Source: Virgibacillus_R byunsanensis
GTDB lineage: Bacteria; Bacillota; Bacilli; Bacillales; Amphibacillaceae
NCBI RefSeq assembly: GCF_042675965.1
Contig: NZ_JBHTKJ010000066.1
Span: forward strand, 1 to 63,165
DNA: 63,165 nt
Reading direction: 5' to 3'
The notes under the pieces were generated by a model. It saw only the letters and a list, made by a program, of their open reading frames with translations, had not been told where the DNA came from and ran no database searches. Positions 61,693 through 63,165 of the stretch are shown one piece after another (positions within the stretch are counted from its first letter, which is position 1; each line of letters begins with the position of its first letter). The translations under genes were made by a program, and so were the position numbers.

Positions 61693-61722
61693 GTCTGGCG
61701 ATAAGCAATGTTTTCTAATAAC
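61693..61722 (-). repeat. Small REP-like repeat remnant before serS
   Basis: CTGGCGATAAGCAATGTTTTCTAA resembles the end of the first hairpin of the GTTGCACTTATG repeat, reverse orientation. It lies between the T-box and the serS ribosome site AAGGAGG. Confidence 0.45.
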
Positions 61723-61742
61723 GAAAAAGGAGGATTTTAATT

Positions 61743-63017
61743 ATGCTTGATATGAAATATTTACGTACTAATTTTGAAGAAGTAAAAGAAAAGCTTGCTA
61801 AACGTGGTGAGGATTTATCAGAATTAGAAAAGTTTGGTCAGCTTGATGAAAGACGCAGAAAGCTAATTTCAGAAACGGAAACGTTAAAAGCGAAACGAAA
61901 TGAAGCATCTAAACAAATATCAGTATTAAAAAAGGAAAAAAAGGATGCTAATCCTGCGATTAAAGAAATGCGTGAGGTTGGCGACCAAATCAAAGCATTT
62001 GATACCGAATTAAAAGAAATTCAAGAAACATTGGAACATATGATGCTTTCTATTCCAAATATTCCACATGAAAGTGTACCTATTGGAGAAGATGAAGAGG
62101 ATAATGTGGAAGCTCGTCTTTGGGGAGAAGTGAAGGGATTTTCCTTTGAAGCAAAACCTCATTGGGATATTGCTACTGACTTAGATATTCTTGATTTTGA
62201 AAGGGCTGCAAAAGTAACAGGAAGTCGTTTTGTATTTTATAAGGGCTTAGGTGCTCGATTAGAGCGTGCTCTTCTAAACTTTATGATGGATTTACATGCA
62301 GATGAGCATGGCTATGAAGAAATGCTTCCACCCTATATGGTGAATCGTACTAGTATGACAGGTACTGGACAGCTACCAAAATTTGAAGAGGATGCATTTA
62401 AAGTGGAGGATTGGGATTACTTCCTTGTCCCAACTGCTGAGGTACCTGTAACGAATTATCACCGCGAGGAAATATTAAAAATAGAGGATTTACCAAAGAA
62501 ATATGTGGCATTTAGCAGTTGCTTTCGTTCTGAGGCTGGTTCTGCGGGACGTGATACACGTGGATTAATTCGCCAGCACCAATTTAATAAAGTAGAACTT
62601 GTACATTTTGCCAAACCAGAGGATTCTTATGAAACATTAGAAACGCTAACAGGTAATGCGGAAAAGGTTTTACAGCTCCTGGATTTACCATATCGAGTGA
62701 TGAGTATGTGTACTGGTGACTTAGGTTTCACGGCTGCGAAGAAGTACGATATTGAAGTATGGATTCCAAGCCAGGATACGTACCGTGAAATCTCTTCTTG
62801 TTCTAACTTTGAGGACTTTCAAGCAAGGCGAGCAGGTATTCGCTTTAGAAGAGAGGAAAAAGCAAAACCAGAATTTGTCCACACGCTTAACGGATCAGGC
62901 TTAGCAATTGGTCGAACGGTTGCTGCAATTCTGGAGAATTATCAACAGGAAGATGGATCAGTTATTGTTCCACAAGTATTGCGTCCATATATGAATGGAA
63001 AAGAATTATTGAAATAA
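61743..63017 (+). CDS. serS: Seryl-tRNA synthetase
   Basis: SerRS (424 aa) charges tRNA-Ser and tRNA-Sec type acceptors. A long antiparallel coiled-coil arm (about 30-100, rich in Lys/Glu) contacts the tRNA long variable arm. Class II motifs follow: motif 2 FRSEAGSAGRDTRGLIRQHQ and motif 3 LNGSGLAIGRTVAAILENYQ. AAGGAGG precedes the ATG. It is controlled by the upstream T-box and ends at the window edge with its own terminator. Confidence 0.97.
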   Translation: MLDMKYLRTNFEEVKEKLAKRGEDLSELEKFGQLDERRRKLISETETLKAKRNEASKQISVLKKEKKDANPAIKEMREVGDQIKAFDTELKEIQETLEHMMLSIPNIPHESVPIGEDEEDNVEARLWGEVKGFSFEAKPHWDIATDLDILDFERAAKVTGSRFVFYKGLGARLERALLNFMMDLHADEHGYEEMLPPYMVNRTSMTGTGQLPKFEEDAFKVEDWDYFLVPTAEVPVTNYHREEILKIEDLPKKYVAFSSCFRSEAGSAGRDTRGLIRQHQFNKVELVHFAKPEDSYETLETLTGNAEKVLQLLDLPYRVMSMCTGDLGFTAAKKYDIEVWIPSQDTYREISSCSNFEDFQARRAGIRFRREEKAKPEFVHTLNGSGLAIGRTVAAILENYQQEDGSVIVPQVLRPYMNGKELLK

Positions 63018-63042
63018 ATTTGATTTGATCATTGTTGCGGTT

Positions 63043-63073
63043 GAGCTTGGAATTAATTTTCCAAGCTCTTTTT
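63043..63073 (+). terminator. Terminator of serS
   Basis: GAGCTTGG (63043-63050) pairs with CCAAGCTC (63061-63068), followed by TTTTT. Confidence 0.9.
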
Positions 63074-63075
63074 GT

Positions 63076-63165
63076 TGGTAGATAGGAAAGTATAAAATTT
63101 TCTTATCTACATAAGTGCAACTAAGGCTTTCGGAGCGACCGAGCATAGGTCGTGTAATTTAGCAG
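63076..63165 (-). repeat. REP-like two-hairpin repeat, right window end
   Basis: This copy is the reverse complement of positions 1-85 with only a few differences, including the flank GAGCGACCGAGCATAGGTCG that replaces the usual CTTGGC hairpin. It ends at the window edge, so its full extent is unknown. Confidence 0.85.

Noticed and set aside
1..63165. CRISPR array, tRNA or rRNA genes, prophage
   Set aside because: No regularly spaced identical repeats with unique spacers, no cloverleaf with a CCA end, no rRNA sequence and no phage proteins were seen. The 21-bp array has no spacers.

Overview
The window is the replication-origin region of a low-GC, endospore-forming Bacillaceae. Gene content and order (rpmH-dnaA-dnaN-yaaA-recF-remB-gyrB-gyrA to the right; rnpA-yidC/spoIIIJ-jag-mnmE-mnmG-rsmG-noc-parA-parB to the left) match the Bacillus subtilis origin almost gene for gene. 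The AT-rich DNA, the dense intergenic repeats and the protein sequences suggest the Oceanobacillus/Virgibacillus side of the family; that placement is from memory, not from a search.

Layout. 1-6.7 kb: accessory genes: a Fur-box-controlled siderophore uptake operon (yfiY/yfiZ/yfhA type, without its own ATPase), an ABC exporter and a DoxX-like membrane protein. 6.7-7.6 kb: gene-free, with a DnaA-box cluster and repeats. 7.6-16.6 kb: the walRKHIJ-htrC cell-wall operon and a divergent-function LysM/G5/M23 peptidase with a WalR box. 17-23.9 kb: purA (PurR operator), dnaC helicase, rplI, gdpP, yybS. 24.2-26.8 kb: a DUF1189 protein and modABC on the opposite strand. 27.2-33.9 kb: rpsF-ssb-rpsR, ychF, yyzM, mscS, a YkvI-like transporter, yyaC, a DUF554 protein. 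34.7-44.7 kb: chromosome partition (parAB, noc, three parS), rsmG, mnmG, mnmE, jag, yidC, rnpA, rpmH. 44.7-46.9 kb: bipartite oriC around dnaA, with nine DnaA boxes upstream, four downstream, and a DnaA-trio/AT-rich unwinding element before dnaN. 46.9-63 kb: dnaN to gyrA, an HD-GYP-like protein, yaaC, guaB, dacA, pdxST, and serS behind a serine T-box. The core housekeeping genes are co-oriented with replication; the exceptions are mostly accessory (siderophore, doxX, mod, yyaC, yaaC).

Functionally the window combines replication initiation and its control (dnaA, oriC, extra DnaA-box clusters, parA), segregation and division-site control (parB/parS, noc), wall homeostasis (walRK, M23 peptidase, dacA), nucleotide supply (purA, guaB), c-di-AMP turnover (gdpP) and tRNA modification (mnmE/mnmG).

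The most unusual content is between the genes. A family of MITE-like elements has long imperfect terminal inverted repeats starting GGCTGT and 8-bp target duplications (three exact, two with one mismatch). One copy sits in the leader of the essential walR operon, one at the stop codon of the DUF554 gene, one in the U-tract of the dnaC terminator, and one between two parS sites. Further families are a two-hairpin REP-like repeat (about ten copies, including an inverted pair at the two window ends flanking oriC), a ~95-bp hairpin repeat, a 21-bp tandem array, and a CGGACTCAG-type repeat. No tRNA, rRNA, CRISPR array, prophage or intact insertion sequence was seen. In B. subtilis an rRNA operon follows gyrA; here it is absent from that position.
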